NCBI RefSeq assembly: GCF_025643335.1
Contig: NZ_CP092489.1
Span: 3,048,501-3,112,500 of the forward strand
DNA from: Endozoicomonas sp. Mp262
Lineage (GTDB): Bacteria; Pseudomonadota; Gammaproteobacteria; Pseudomonadales; Endozoicomonadaceae
DNA: 64,000 nt
Reading direction: 5' to 3'
Part shown: piece by piece, positions 1 to 8,662 of the stretch
How positions within the stretch are numbered: the first letter of the stretch is position 1
Layout of the letters: each line of letters begins with the position of its first letter
Position numbers and translations under genes: made by a program
The notes under the pieces: model-generated
The model's database searches: none
What the model was told of the DNA's origin: nothing
The model's input: only the letters and a program-made list of their open reading frames with translations

Positions 1-7
1 TTGACGA

Positions 8-598
8 ATGAACAACAAAGCAGAGCATCAACCTATTCGGGCATTTCTTGCCGTCAGGCTACCCCTGGATCTGGCAGCAACTCTTTATAAAAAGGCACGG
101 CACCGGTTAGTTGGGGCTCAGCAGGAAATGTTCAGGTGGGTTGTACCACAGCAGCAGCATGTGACATTAAAGTTTCTTGGCAATAGTAGTCAGGAGCAGT
201 TGAACCAGCTGGTAGCGTATCTTGAAGAGCAATTAGCAGGCCTGTCTTCATTTGACTGCATGACCGGACGCTTTGACTTTTTTCCGGATGCCAGTCGTCC
301 CAAGGTTCTGGCTCTCCATATGCATTCCGGGCAGCAATTAAGAAAGATTGCGGCTATCTGTGAAGAAGGGGCGGTTCGTATTGGCTTTAAGCGTGAAAGG
401 CGTAATTTCACGCCTCATGTAACACTGGCGCGTTTCAGTAAGCGCCGGCAGGTGACCTATAGTGATTTTTTTAATTTGCCCAGTTTTGTGATGGATGTGG
501 GGGAAGTGGTTTTGATGCAAAGCCATACAACAGAAGAAGGTTCTGTCTATAAAACACTTCATGCTTTCCCCTTGAAACCCTCAAGGTATAGAGCCTAA
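8..598 (+). CDS. thpR: RNA 2',3'-cyclic phosphodiesterase (2H family)
   Basis: This 196-residue protein belongs to the 2H phosphoesterase family (ThpR/LigT), which opens 2',3'-cyclic phosphates on RNA ends and can ligate tRNA halves in vitro. Both catalytic HxTx motifs are visible: HVTL at about residue 51 (followed by KFLG) and HVTL at about residue 137 (followed by ARF). The length matches the usual 175-200 residues. The ATG at 8 is the only sensible start seen, but only 7 bases of upstream sequence are available. The stop codon lies inside the first copy of the 58-nt palindromic repeat described next. Confidence 0.9.
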   Translation: MNNKAEHQPIRAFLAVRLPLDLAATLYKKARHRLVGAQQEMFRWVVPQQQHVTLKFLGNSSQEQLNQLVAYLEEQLAGLSSFDCMTGRFDFFPDASRPKVLALHMHSGQQLRKIAAICEEGAVRIGFKRERRNFTPHVTLARFSKRRQVTYSDFFNLPSFVMDVGEVVLMQSHTTEEGSVYKTLHAFPLKPSRYRA

Positions 599-653
599 AC
601 CACGCCCGGCTAGAAAATCGTAATTTGATAGATCTACGCATGGCGTGCTTTAG
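596..653. repeat. 58-nt palindromic repeat, copy A
   Basis: The ends form an imperfect inverted repeat (TAAACCACGCC at the left, GGCGTGCTTTA at the right) around a core containing TTTGATAG. Two more copies of exactly the same length occur at 52163-52220 and 58720-58777. This copy overlaps the thpR stop codon, so it would be transcribed as a hairpin at the mRNA 3' end. It is REP-like; a role as terminator or RNA stabiliser is inferred. Confidence 0.65.
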
Positions 654-768
654 AAACAGCTTCGCTGGATAAGCAAGCTATAAATATCAGTTTTTCGACA
701 GTCTCAGGACGCCGGGAATGAGACTGCATGTCAAACACATTGAAATAGTACAAGTAGTAATCCCTCTC

Positions 769-782
769 TTGATTATGGTCAT
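769..782 (+). promoter_or_regulatory. possible FNR/ANR half-matching site upstream of ubiU
   Basis: The sequence TTGATTATGGTCAT matches the FNR consensus TTGAT-N4-ATCAA at 8 of 10 positions, with a perfect left half. It lies about 60 bases before the ubiU ATG. ubiUV is known to be anaerobically important in E. coli, so an oxygen-responsive site would fit, but the match alone is weak. The rest of the 654-840 gap shows nothing else I recognise. Confidence 0.3.
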
Positions 783-840
783 ACTGCCGCCATTCCTGTT
801 GTGCTAGCGTCTATATCCATAAAATAAATCGGGGATATTT

Positions 841-1836
841 ATGGAGCTGGTTTGCCCTGCAGGGAATTTCCCATCTCTAAAAGCGGCTGTGGATAACGGT
901 GCTAATGCTGTTTATATCGGGTTTAGAGATGAAACAAATGCCCGTCATTTTGCCGGTTTGAATTTCAATGACCGTCGTGCTTATAAAGCGCTGGACTATG
1001 CAAGAAAAAAGGGAGTTCGCCTTTTTGTTGCTGTTAATACTTATGCTCAGGCACGAAACTGGCAGCGTTGGGAAAAAGCGGTGGATTTATGCTCGGATCT
1101 AGGGGTGGATGCGCTTATTGCAGCGGATATGGGGGTCTTGTCTTATGCGGCCCGGCGCTATCCCTCACTCAACTTGCACCTTTCTGTGCAGGGGTCTGCC
1201 ACCAATCCGGGAAGCTTGCAGTTTTACCATAATCAATTTGGTATTACCCGCGCTGTTCTTCCCCGGGTCCTTTCGTTAAAGCAAGTGGAAAAACTTGTTG
1301 CCAGGAGTCCTGTAGAACTTGAAGTTTTCGCATTTGGCAGTTTATGTATTATGGCGGAAGGACGCTGCCTGCTGTCGTCTTATGTGACGGGGGAGTCTCC
1401 CAATACTTCCGGTGCCTGCTCTCCTGCTTCTGCTGTACGCTGGCAGGAAACCCCACAGGGAATGGAAACCCGTCTGGGTGGTAAGTTAATTGACCGGTTT
1501 CATCAAGATGAACAGGCAGGATACCCCACTCTCTGTAAAGGGCGCTTCAGAGTGGAAAATCGCGTTGGCCATGCCCTGGAAGAACCAACCAGTCTGAATA
1601 CACTTGACCTGATACCGCAGCTTGCTCAAATGGGAATCAGCGCCGTTAAAATTGAAGGCCGTCAAAGAAGCCCGGCCTATGTGGCAGAAGTAACCCGAGT
1701 TTGGCGGCAGGCTTTGGACAGCTACCAAAAAAGCCCAGCCAGCTATAGACCAAAACCGAACTGGGAACAGAGCCTGGAAAAACTTTCTGAAGGCTCTCAG
1801 ACAACACTGGGCGCATACAGCAGGCCCTGGCAATAA
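841..1836 (+). CDS. ubiU: O2-independent ubiquinone hydroxylation protein UbiU (U32 peptidase family)
   Basis: UbiU forms a heterodimer with UbiV that hydroxylates the ubiquinone ring without oxygen, each subunit carrying a [4Fe-4S] cluster. The 331-residue protein begins with the family signature ELVCPAGNFPSLKAAVDNGA. It has cysteines at 169, 176, 193 and 232, the same positions as the four cluster ligands known in E. coli UbiU. ubiV starts 12 bases after the stop, so the two are one operon. ubiT lies about 1.8 kb further on, on the other strand, so the anaerobic trio is nearly contiguous. Previously such proteins were annotated only as U32 peptidases. Confidence 0.95.
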   Translation: MELVCPAGNFPSLKAAVDNGANAVYIGFRDETNARHFAGLNFNDRRAYKALDYARKKGVRLFVAVNTYAQARNWQRWEKAVDLCSDLGVDALIAADMGVLSYAARRYPSLNLHLSVQGSATNPGSLQFYHNQFGITRAVLPRVLSLKQVEKLVARSPVELEVFAFGSLCIMAEGRCLLSSYVTGESPNTSGACSPASAVRWQETPQGMETRLGGKLIDRFHQDEQAGYPTLCKGRFRVENRVGHALEEPTSLNTLDLIPQLAQMGISAVKIEGRQRSPAYVAEVTRVWRQALDSYQKSPASYRPKPNWEQSLEKLSEGSQTTLGAYSRPWQ

Positions 1837-1848
1837 CCGGAGAGACGC

Positions 1849-2739
1849 ATGAAACTGGCACTGGGTCCGTTGCTTTATTTTTGGCCGAAAGAAGACGTTT
1901 TATCCTTTTATAACAGCGTGGCTGATTCTGTCTTTGACCGAGTCTATTTAGGAGAGGTGGTGTGTTCGAAGCGCAGGCAACTTCGTTTTAATGACTGGAT
2001 GGGCATTGCCTGTCAATTGCAGGAGGCGGGAAAGGAGGTGATCCTTTCATCCATGACATTGCTGGAGTCAGAGTCAGATTTTGCCCAGGTCACCAAGGTC
2101 AGTGAAAACAGCCAGTTCCATATTGAAGCCAATGATATGTCGGCAGTTCAGCTGTTAGTTTCAAAAGGGTTACCTTTTTATACAGGCCCATCGGTGAATA
2201 TCTATAACGGCCATACCCTGAGGCTATTATTTGAACTGGGTCTCAAAGGTTGGGTACTGCCACTGGAGCTATCCGGTAATAATTTAACTGAAATTCTTCA
2301 CCAGGCTGAAGCCTTGGGAGTCCGCGGCCTGGAAACAGAAGTGTTCAGCTATGGCTATATGCCATTGGCCTATTCTGCCCGCTGTTTTACTGCAAGAGCC
2401 AATGGCCTGGCTAAAGATCAATGTGAATTTTCCTGTATACGATCACCGGCAGGTATTCCCCTGGCCACTCAGGAAGATGAACAGCTGTTTACCATTAATG
2501 GTATTCAAACCATGTCGGGACAGTGCCTCGATTTATTGGATCAGTGGCAAGTCATGAAAGATAAAGGGGTATCGGTTATGCGCTTATCAGCGCATTCTGA
2601 TGATATATTTACTGCTGCTGACCGTCTTTCTCAGAGCATGCAGTTAAGGACGGTGCCAGAACACCCTATACAAGATAGCTATTGCAGCGGTTATTGGTAT
2701 GGAGATGCGGGTATAAAATCCGGTTCTGGCATTGTCTAA
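1849..2739 (+). CDS. ubiV: O2-independent ubiquinone hydroxylation protein UbiV (U32 peptidase family)
   Basis: This is the 296-residue partner of UbiU in oxygen-independent ubiquinone synthesis. Cysteines at 39, 179, 192 and 196 (RCF ... QCEFSC) correspond to the [4Fe-4S] ligands reported for E. coli UbiV. The N-terminus KLALGPLLYFWPKEDVLSFY is typical of the family, and the ATG at 1849 has a purine-rich GGAGAG stretch just upstream. The gene is translated 12 bases after ubiU, consistent with tight co-expression of the heterodimer. Confidence 0.94.
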   Translation: MKLALGPLLYFWPKEDVLSFYNSVADSVFDRVYLGEVVCSKRRQLRFNDWMGIACQLQEAGKEVILSSMTLLESESDFAQVTKVSENSQFHIEANDMSAVQLLVSKGLPFYTGPSVNIYNGHTLRLLFELGLKGWVLPLELSGNNLTEILHQAEALGVRGLETEVFSYGYMPLAYSARCFTARANGLAKDQCEFSCIRSPAGIPLATQEDEQLFTINGIQTMSGQCLDLLDQWQVMKDKGVSVMRLSAHSDDIFTAADRLSQSMQLRTVPEHPIQDSYCSGYWYGDAGIKSGSGIV

Positions 2740-2754
2740 ACCGCCCCGAATCTT

Positions 2755-2792
2755 GCGCAGGATTTTGCTGCTCTTGGTAGCTACTCCTGCGC
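2755..2792 (+). terminator. inverted repeat downstream of ubiUV
   Basis: GCGCAGGA at 2755-2762 pairs with TCCTGCGC at 2785-2792. No clear T-run follows, so this is at best a weak intrinsic terminator for ubiUV. Confidence 0.35.
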
Positions 2793-2903
2793 GGCCTTTC
2801 TGCAGTCGTACGGTATCAGAAAACGGGTGTAATATTTCATCAGCAAATTTTCCTCGAGGGTAGTGCTAATATTGTTTGAAGGTCTTTGTAGCAAGAATTA
2901 GTT

Positions 2904-4058
2904 ATGTCTTATTATGGGATGATTAGATTTTTTTTCTTATGTTGCTTCCTTGTTTTTAGTCAGCCTGTGTTAGCTGGTAAGAACAGTTCAAAATTTTTGT
3001 TGGGAAGCCAAAGTACTGAAATCTATGGCGATAATATAATTGATTCCAGAAATCATCTTATTAGAAGTGGAGGTGGTCCCAGTGAAGGTTTGGACGAGGA
3101 TGATGAATATATTTCTTGTCGAAAAGGTATTGGAAAGGTAAAAAAATTTTATCATTTGGGTGAATTTTCAAAGGCTATTGAATGGTTGAAAAAAATTGAA
3201 AGAAATGAATGCATATCATCACTTAAGATTGAAATTAGAAAAGAGTATTATGAATGGTGTTATAAAAATTTTGAAAAGCTAGGGTGGCATTATTTTTGTG
3301 AAGAAAGATATGCTGACTCTGCTGGTTGTTACGATGAGGCTTATCTGTACTTGATGACAATAAAGAAATCTAAATATAAAACTGAGGACGATATTTTATG
3401 GAGAGAAGCAAGGCTTCTTCATAAGCGATTTTTGGCTTCCGAAAAACGATGGGGAATAGGAACAGCGATAGTACGTGAACTGGAAAATATAAAATTAAGA
3501 GCAATAGAGGTTTTTTATAAGTATGGGCTTTATGAGTTTAATTGTTTTGATAGTTTACATGGGTTACATAAGTTACATGATTTTTTGTTGTCGGGATCAT
3601 ATGAATCCAAAGCATTAACTTTGTATCAACAATATCCGGAGTTTTTTAGAAACTTCTATCCGGCTATTTCGGATATATTTATGGATCTTTCTATTGTTGC
3701 CACAGATGCTGAAGACAAAACCCATTATGGACTTTCTGCTATTGCATTTATTAATCTGGCCTATCTTTTTTATACTCACAACTATTGTTATAGTTATGAT
3801 TCTGCTTTTTATGAGGCGTTTAACCTGGCTGTTAGAAGAGCTGAGTTATTATATTGTTTTGTTTCTCGGGTTATTTCTGAATCGGGCTTAAACAAAGAAA
3901 ATTCTCGTTTATGTGATGGGTTGAGGGGTTCTGCTTATGACTGTTTAATACATTATGCTAACCAGGATGAGCGACTTCATGCTTTTGATGAGAATGCCTC
4001 CAAGACCTTTAAGAATGCTTGTGACATGTTAGACTCTGTTGTGCATATGTTAAAATAA
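2904..4058 (+). CDS. secreted protein of unknown function with TPR-like helices
   Basis: I do not recognise the family. The 384-residue product starts with a signal peptide (hydrophobic core about residues 8-23, likely cleavage after VLA at 24). Around residues 75-100 and 115-155 there are helical segments resembling TPR units, such as FYHLGEFSKAIEWLKKI and ERYADSAGCYDEAYLYL. The gene is clearly more AT-rich than the flanking ubi genes and no Shine-Dalgarno is strong, both consistent with a lineage-specific or acquired gene. Aromatic residues and cysteines are abundant, as in the other secreted unknowns of this window. Possible host-interaction protein, by inference only. Confidence 0.75.
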   Translation: MSYYGMIRFFFLCCFLVFSQPVLAGKNSSKFLLGSQSTEIYGDNIIDSRNHLIRSGGGPSEGLDEDDEYISCRKGIGKVKKFYHLGEFSKAIEWLKKIERNECISSLKIEIRKEYYEWCYKNFEKLGWHYFCEERYADSAGCYDEAYLYLMTIKKSKYKTEDDILWREARLLHKRFLASEKRWGIGTAIVRELENIKLRAIEVFYKYGLYEFNCFDSLHGLHKLHDFLLSGSYESKALTLYQQYPEFFRNFYPAISDIFMDLSIVATDAEDKTHYGLSAIAFINLAYLFYTHNYCYSYDSAFYEAFNLAVRRAELLYCFVSRVISESGLNKENSRLCDGLRGSAYDCLIHYANQDERLHAFDENASKTFKNACDMLDSVVHMLK

Positions 4059-4163
4059 CCGATTCTTTAACCCTAGCATCATAGAAGGGCATTTTTAATA
4101 TTGATGATTTTCCTGATGCTGATTATCCTTGAAGAAAGACCTTGAGAATCGGGTATCAGGGAT

Positions 4164-4421
4164 ATGACAAAAATTAAGACAACCCAGGCTATTGTTGATG
4201 GCACAGAGTTTGCGCTTTCTATCTTCTATGACCCTGAAGATGGTGTGCTGACAATAGCTGGAAAGGATGGTATTTCTGATGATGCGGAGGTTGAAGTGTC
4301 ATTGGCTGATATTATTGCCATAGATCCTTCCATGGAGGGGATTGAAACCCTTCCCAGGGACTGGCAGGCCATAAGGAAAACGGCAGGTGATGCCTGGTCT
4401 ATTGGCCCGGTCAGTGATTAG
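4164..4421 (+). CDS. small acidic protein of unknown function
   Basis: The 85-residue product has no signal peptide or membrane segment and is strongly acidic. It has a plausible alternating beta pattern (TEFALSIFYDPEDGVLTI) and a C-terminal stretch LPRDWQAIRKTAGDAWSIG. I recognise no family. It stands alone between the secreted unknown at 2904 and the convergent ubiT, and is followed 10 bases later by a hairpin. Confidence 0.65.
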   Translation: MTKIKTTQAIVDGTEFALSIFYDPEDGVLTIAGKDGISDDAEVEVSLADIIAIDPSMEGIETLPRDWQAIRKTAGDAWSIGPVSD

Positions 4422-4430
4422 CCCCGTTGG

Positions 4431-4446
4431 CCGGGAGTGATCCCGG
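4431..4446. terminator. hairpin between the acidic protein and ubiT
   Basis: CCGGGA (4431-4436), loop GTGA, TCCCGG (4441-4446), followed by TTTCCTT. It sits between convergent genes and could end transcription of the upstream + strand gene. Confidence 0.45.
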
Positions 4447-4499
4447 TTTCCTTACAAGGTCGTTGCAAGAATACAAGCCCTTTTTATCGCACCTTATCC

Positions 4500-4982
4500 T
4501 TAGTGAATCAATTTACTCAGGCCAGATTGGACTTTATTGCTTAAAGTGAGTATTGCCCGGATTTCAGCGGGAAGCTGCTCCATCTCGAGGCTATCCAGCA
4601 GGTTTTTAATTCCCAGACCCAGCTCGGTATCGCCTTCAATCATTAATTTTCTCTGGAAAAACAGAGTGTCAGGGTCTTCCTTACGGGTAGCCAGTGATAT
4701 AAAGGCAGGAATGGTTCCCCTGAACTCAACATCACAGGGACGGGGTTCCACAATGTTAAGCCGGGTTCCATCAAATCCCAAATGAATATTAAAGTTAATA
4801 TCACTGAAATGTATCTTTAGCCAGCGATCTTCGAGAAAATCAAAGTCACCTTCTTCTACAGGAACCTTGAACAAGCGGTTAATCAGGCGCTCAATGGGTG
4901 CCGCAATAACAGTTGTTGGCAGTAGCTTGATTGGTAAACCAAGAATGGATGGGTCTGGAACCGGTGGAAGCATTTTGACCAT
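4500..4982 (-). CDS. ubiT: ubiquinone anaerobic biosynthesis accessory factor UbiT (SCP2 domain)
   Basis: This 160-residue protein is an SCP2 sterol-carrier-like lipid-binding protein. It fits UbiT (formerly YhbT), which supports ubiquinone synthesis without oxygen together with UbiU and UbiV. The SCP2 fold is suggested by VEEGDFDFLEDRWLKIHFSD, the central DVEFRGTIPAFISLATR and the ending GDTELGLGIKNLLDSLE. In E. coli ubiT is divergent from ubiUV; here it is on the opposite strand about 1.8 kb away, with two unknown genes between. It begins 9 bases after the thiM stop, so thiM and ubiT are probably co-transcribed. Confidence 0.88.
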   Translation of the reverse strand: MVKMLPPVPDPSILGLPIKLLPTTVIAAPIERLINRLFKVPVEEGDFDFLEDRWLKIHFSDINFNIHLGFDGTRLNIVEPRPCDVEFRGTIPAFISLATRKEDPDTLFFQRKLMIEGDTELGLGIKNLLDSLEMEQLPAEIRAILTLSNKVQSGLSKLIH

Positions 4983-4991
4983 ATTGACTCC

Positions 4992-5828
4992 TTAGTATTC
5001 TAATTTTAGATATTGCTCAATTTTTTCCTGACTCAGGCCATAAAGCTGATCCAGTAAGTTAACCTGAAGTGAACCTGGCCCCTTACTCTCTTTAGCTGCC
5101 AGTTCACCGGCAATGCCAAGGCAGGCAAGGGCTGATACTGACGCCTGCCAGGGCGATGGGCAGGTAGCCAAAAAGGCGCCTATCAATGCTGTTGCAGTAC
5201 ATCCGGTGCCTGTGACCCGAGCCATCATCGGGTGACCATTTTTGATACGGGCTAACCGCTTACCATCAGCAATCAGATCGGTTTTTCCGGTGACAGCAAT
5301 GGTGAGATTGTACTCGCCTGCCTTTTCATTCAAAAACTGGAGCGTTGATTCGCTGGATATACTGCTATCCACGCCCTTGCCACCGGATTGGCCGGAAAAT
5401 AATGCCATAATTTCGGAGGCATTGCCTCTGACTACGGAGGGTTTCAATCCAAGTAAGCGCTGGTTTGACTCGAGGCGAAAAGGGGTGGCACCGGCACCCA
5501 CAGGATCCAGAATCCAGGGTTTATTTTGCACGCTGGCAGTATTTGCAGCAGCTAACATGCTTTCCAATCGGGTTGCAGTGATCGTGCCTGTGTTAATCAC
5601 AAGACTGCCTGCCAGTCTAACCATATCGCTGACTTCTTCAATGGCATGGGCCATTACCGGGGAGGCTCCAATAGCCAGTAAAGCATTGGCAGTGGAGTTT
5701 TTAACTACCTGATTGGTAATGTTATGAACAAGTGGCTGTATAGACCTTAATTGCTCAAGGCTATTGGAAATCTCACTATGCATAAGCCTACTGTGAATTT
5801 TCATCATTAATTGAAGAAGCTTCAACAT
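4992..5828 (-). CDS. thiM: hydroxyethylthiazole kinase
   Basis: ThiM phosphorylates 4-methyl-5-(2-hydroxyethyl)thiazole, a thiamine salvage step. Family hallmarks are PLVHNITNQVVKNSTANALL near the N-terminus, WILDPVGAGATPFR, RGNASEIMAL and the catalytic VTGTGCTATA. At 278 residues it is slightly longer than usual. An AAGG stretch precedes the ATG at 5828, although Met16 (5783) would give a more typical N-terminus. No thiD or thiE is adjacent. I found no TPP riboswitch upstream (5829-6000). It is paired with ubiT downstream, an unusual partner. Confidence 0.93.
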   Translation of the reverse strand: MLKLLQLMMKIHSRLMHSEISNSLEQLRSIQPLVHNITNQVVKNSTANALLAIGASPVMAHAIEEVSDMVRLAGSLVINTGTITATRLESMLAAANTASVQNKPWILDPVGAGATPFRLESNQRLLGLKPSVVRGNASEIMALFSGQSGGKGVDSSISSESTLQFLNEKAGEYNLTIAVTGKTDLIADGKRLARIKNGHPMMARVTGTGCTATALIGAFLATCPSPWQASVSALACLGIAGELAAKESKGPGSLQVNLLDQLYGLSQEKIEQYLKLEY

Positions 5829-6181
5829 ACACGCCTTGTTGCTGTATGCAAGTGAAAAGTGGTTTGAGCTGAGCCTGTAGCTTTTGAGGGCAGAATAACG
5901 GGAGCGCTGATAAAACGCTACTGCCAGCTATCCAGCTAATTTCTAACAATAAATAACAATAAGTGACTTTTATTTTCTGGGGTTAATAACTGTATTATGT
6001 TTATTTTCTGGTTTATAAGTCTGTGTTATTTAAAATAATAAGAGCTTAAAACTGTTGAAATGTTCCTTGAATAGTTATATTTTTTGCACGCTTTTTATCT
6101 ATTGTATCTCAATAAATCAAGACCAGCAGGCTCACTGAAATGAAGTGGCCATAGGTATGTATGGCTGTTTCCGAGGGTAAT
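5829..6181. other. AT-rich intergenic stretch between thiM and alaE
   Basis: This divergent spacer must hold the promoters of thiM-ubiT and alaE. It is very AT-rich, especially 5940-6115. I see no riboswitch, gene or convincing operator. Confidence 0.5.
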
Positions 6182-6613
6182 ATGGCGATCAAAAGGGAAG
6201 TGCTGGCAGATATATTTGCCTTGATAACATTCAGCCTGGTGACAGGTTTATTTATAGAAATCATGATAGCAGGGCTTAGTATTGAGCAATCAATGATGTC
6301 ACGTCTGCTCAGCATCCCTGTCAACCTTATGATTGCCCGACCCTATGGCTTGTACCGGGACTGGATTATGTGCAAAGGTAGAGCGAGTGGGGCAAGCCAG
6401 CTGCGTTTAACCTTTTTGGATGTTATTGCCTATGTTACCTTCCAGTTGCCAGTCTATGCAGGACTGGTTGCCAGTGCAGGTGCTTCTGTTGACCAGATTG
6501 TAGTGGCTTGTGCCATGCAGGTGGGGGGATTTGTTTTACTTGCCCGCCCTTATGGTCTTTACTTGCAGGGTTGTCGTAACTGGATGTTGAGGGCTTTTTT
6601 GCAGCCAGTATGA
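6182..6613 (+). CDS. alaE: L-alanine exporter AlaE
   Basis: The product matches the AlaE (YgaW) family, inner-membrane exporters of L-alanine of about 149 residues. Recognisable features are an early membrane segment ending in IEQSMMSRLLSIPVN, the ARPYGLYRDW motif, LDVIAYVTFQLPVYAGL, and a second ARPYGLYLQGCRNW motif. Four hydrophobic segments are visible. I prefer the ATG at 6182 (143 residues), which has GAGGG just upstream, over the in-frame ATG at 6161. A strong terminator follows. Confidence 0.9.
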   Translation: MAIKREVLADIFALITFSLVTGLFIEIMIAGLSIEQSMMSRLLSIPVNLMIARPYGLYRDWIMCKGRASGASQLRLTFLDVIAYVTFQLPVYAGLVASAGASVDQIVVACAMQVGGFVLLARPYGLYLQGCRNWMLRAFLQPV

Positions 6614-6640
6614 GGTCAAAATATCCAGGTTAGAAAAAAT

Positions 6641-6672
6641 GGTTATAGCTTTGCTATAACCGTTTTTTATTT
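6641..6672 (+). terminator. rho-independent terminator of alaE
   Basis: GGTTATAGC (6641-6649), loop TTT, GCTATAACC (6653-6661), then GTTTTTTATTT. Confidence 0.9.
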
Positions 6673-6726
6673 AATTATAATTTTCATGGATAATACTGAT
6701 AACTTTAACTTAGCAACACATTCAAG

Positions 6727-7911
6727 ATGTCTCATATGCCACTGATACAACCTGTGTCAAAGGGGTGGAGCACCCTTAGCAAAGCGGAAAAGTTTACCTG
6801 GCTATTCTGGGGGCTGGTCACAGCTTTTATTTTTTATAAATGTATTAGTGACCCTTCTGGAAGGACGGTGGTCAATAATTACCTGGAAGCTGCCCGGTTC
6901 TGGATTGCGGGGGAACCCGTTTATTTTGGCAATCATGGTTTTCTTTACCTGCCCCAGTTTGCTTTTCTGGTGTCTTTTATCGCAGAGTTGCCACGATGGC
7001 TGGCGGAGGTGATTGAGCGGATGGTTCAGCTTCCCCTGTTACTGGCAGGGTTGTTTACCTTTTGTCGCTTTATCGCCAGGGAGAAGGAGAAAAGCTTTTT
7101 CCCCCTGATGACCCTGGTTGTTTTTCTTATCAGCTTTTCAAGCTTCAGGAATGGCCAAACCAATATAGCCACCCTGGGATTGATGCTGTTGTCTATAGTG
7201 GCCTTAACCTCCAGCCAGTGGAATAGGGCCGCTGTATTTATGACCTTGGGAATAGTCTTCAAGCCCACATTTATTGTGTTCTATTTACTGTCCGGTGCTC
7301 TTCATCGGCCCATGTACTGGCGATTACCCTTGGGGCTGCTGGTGGCATTTTTGCTGCCAATGCTTTTTGCAAGTCCCGGGTATGTCATTGATCAGCATCT
7401 GGGGTTCATACAAACCCTGGTGGATGCGGTGGAGCTGGGTGTCCATAAAGCGGACTGGGCCAGTTTCTTTGGCATTTTTCCCCAGGTAATGGGGGTCTTT
7501 GTTCCTGAAAAGTTTCAAACGGTGGTTCGACTGATACTGGCTCCTGTCACCTTATGGCTGGCCTGGTATGCCAAAAAACACTACAAACCGGAAATGGCTG
7601 CTTACTATATGTATGCGCTGCCAGCCTGTTACCTGATGCTATTTAATCCCCGCAATGAAAACAATGACTATGCCATTTTGTCGGCGGCCATTGGCTTTTG
7701 GTTGGCGGCAGCCACCCATCGCTATGGTAGTGGTGTCTTGAAAGGTTTTTCCTGGTTCATTTTATTGGGAATTATCGGTGCCTATGAAATTTCAGTGCGC
7801 TTGACTCCCGGTATGGATGCCTGGGTATCACCGATAATGGGGACAGTGTTTACTCTCTTTCTGCTAATGCGCCTTTTTCTGGGGCGGGATGAACGCTTGC
7901 CTGGAAAATGA
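6727..7911 (+). CDS. GT87-family membrane glycosyltransferase (DUF2029)
   Basis: This 394-residue polytopic membrane protein resembles the GT87 family, polyprenol-phosphate-dependent mannosyltransferases of the GT-C fold. Family features are NNYLEAARFWIAGEPVYFG followed by FLYLPQFAF near residues 50-85, about nine hydrophobic segments, and a late FNPRNENNDYAIL loop. A donor and acceptor cannot be told from sequence; no polysaccharide cluster is adjacent. Start could be Met1 or Met4, neither with a good ribosome-binding site. hemG follows with an 89-base gap. Confidence 0.8.
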   Translation: MSHMPLIQPVSKGWSTLSKAEKFTWLFWGLVTAFIFYKCISDPSGRTVVNNYLEAARFWIAGEPVYFGNHGFLYLPQFAFLVSFIAELPRWLAEVIERMVQLPLLLAGLFTFCRFIAREKEKSFFPLMTLVVFLISFSSFRNGQTNIATLGLMLLSIVALTSSQWNRAAVFMTLGIVFKPTFIVFYLLSGALHRPMYWRLPLGLLVAFLLPMLFASPGYVIDQHLGFIQTLVDAVELGVHKADWASFFGIFPQVMGVFVPEKFQTVVRLILAPVTLWLAWYAKKHYKPEMAAYYMYALPACYLMLFNPRNENNDYAILSAAIGFWLAAATHRYGSGVLKGFSWFILLGIIGAYEISVRLTPGMDAWVSPIMGTVFTLFLLMRLFLGRDERLPGK

Positions 7912-8000
7912 ACAGTTCCGGCTTGATCTGCGTAATCGTTTTTATAGGACAGTTTTTTGATAGACTGTCCACTTGTTTCCGGGATGGAGTGATTGTAAAC

Positions 8001-8594
8001 ATGTCTCGTATAGCGCTGTTATATATGAGCCGTGAAGGCCAGACAAAGAAAATTTCTGAAAAAGTAGCCCTCTGCCTTCGGCAAGCGGGACATGGGGTTG
8101 AAGTATACTCAATAGATAGCATGACCGGGTCTTTTGCATGGGATGAGTTTGATGCAATAGTTTTGGGGTGTTCCATTCGTTATGGTAAGCACCATGCGCC
8201 TTTTAGAAAATTTGTTGATCAATATGCACGGCAGTTAAATAGCAAGCCCAGCTTTTTTTTCTCTGTAAACCTCACCGCAAGAAAGCCCGAACGGGCACAG
8301 CCATACAATAATCTGTATTTGAAGAAATACCTTGAGTCTATCCAATGGCAGCCTGATAAGGTAGAGGTCTTTGCGGGTGCTTTGCTGTATTCGCAATATG
8401 ATTTTTTTAATAAAGGTATGATCCGATTGATCATGAAAATGACCGGAGGACCCACGGATACAAGTGTTGATACGGAATTCACGGACTGGAGTCGTGTGAT
8501 AAGTTTTGCCCGTGATATAGATATTTTTCTTAGCCGGTCTTCTGACGCTATGGATGAAGATTATAACCATTTACACCGCAGGGTTGCTTCTTAA
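8001..8594 (+). CDS. hemG: menaquinone-dependent protoporphyrinogen IX dehydrogenase
   Basis: HemG is a flavodoxin-like FMN enzyme at the inner membrane that oxidises protoporphyrinogen IX and passes electrons to quinones, so heme synthesis can proceed without oxygen. The start of the flavodoxin domain is IALLYMSREGQTKKISEKVA (FMN phosphate loop), followed by CSIRYGKHHAPFRKFV and the family-specific insertion LTARKPERAQPYNN. I place the start at the ATG 8001 (197 residues), as the upstream open frame from 7908 overlaps the preceding gene and has no homologous sequence. Quinone dependence fits with ubiU/V/T nearby. Confidence 0.9.
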   Translation: MSRIALLYMSREGQTKKISEKVALCLRQAGHGVEVYSIDSMTGSFAWDEFDAIVLGCSIRYGKHHAPFRKFVDQYARQLNSKPSFFFSVNLTARKPERAQPYNNLYLKKYLESIQWQPDKVEVFAGALLYSQYDFFNKGMIRLIMKMTGGPTDTSVDTEFTDWSRVISFARDIDIFLSRSSDAMDEDYNHLHRRVAS

Positions 8595-8625
8595 GTCACT
8601 GCTTTATACTGGTAATAAAGAGCTT

Positions 8626-8648
8626 GCCCAGCGGCCAGGACGCTGGGC
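8626..8648. terminator. hairpin between hemG and the small membrane gene
   Basis: GCCCAGCG (8626-8633), loop GCCAGGA, CGCTGGGC (8641-8648). It sits between convergent genes and could serve both, though no long T-run follows on the + strand. Confidence 0.55.
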
Positions 8649-8662
8649 ATTATAGAAAAACA

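Noticed and set aside
5829-6000. TPP riboswitch upstream of thiM
   Set aside because: Read on the minus strand; the conserved CUGAGA and ACCUGAU...GAUAAU core of TPP riboswitches is absent.
7908-8000. Upstream extension of hemG to 7908
   Set aside because: It overlaps the previous gene's stop and adds 31 residues ahead of the conserved flavodoxin start; the ATG at 8001 fits the family.
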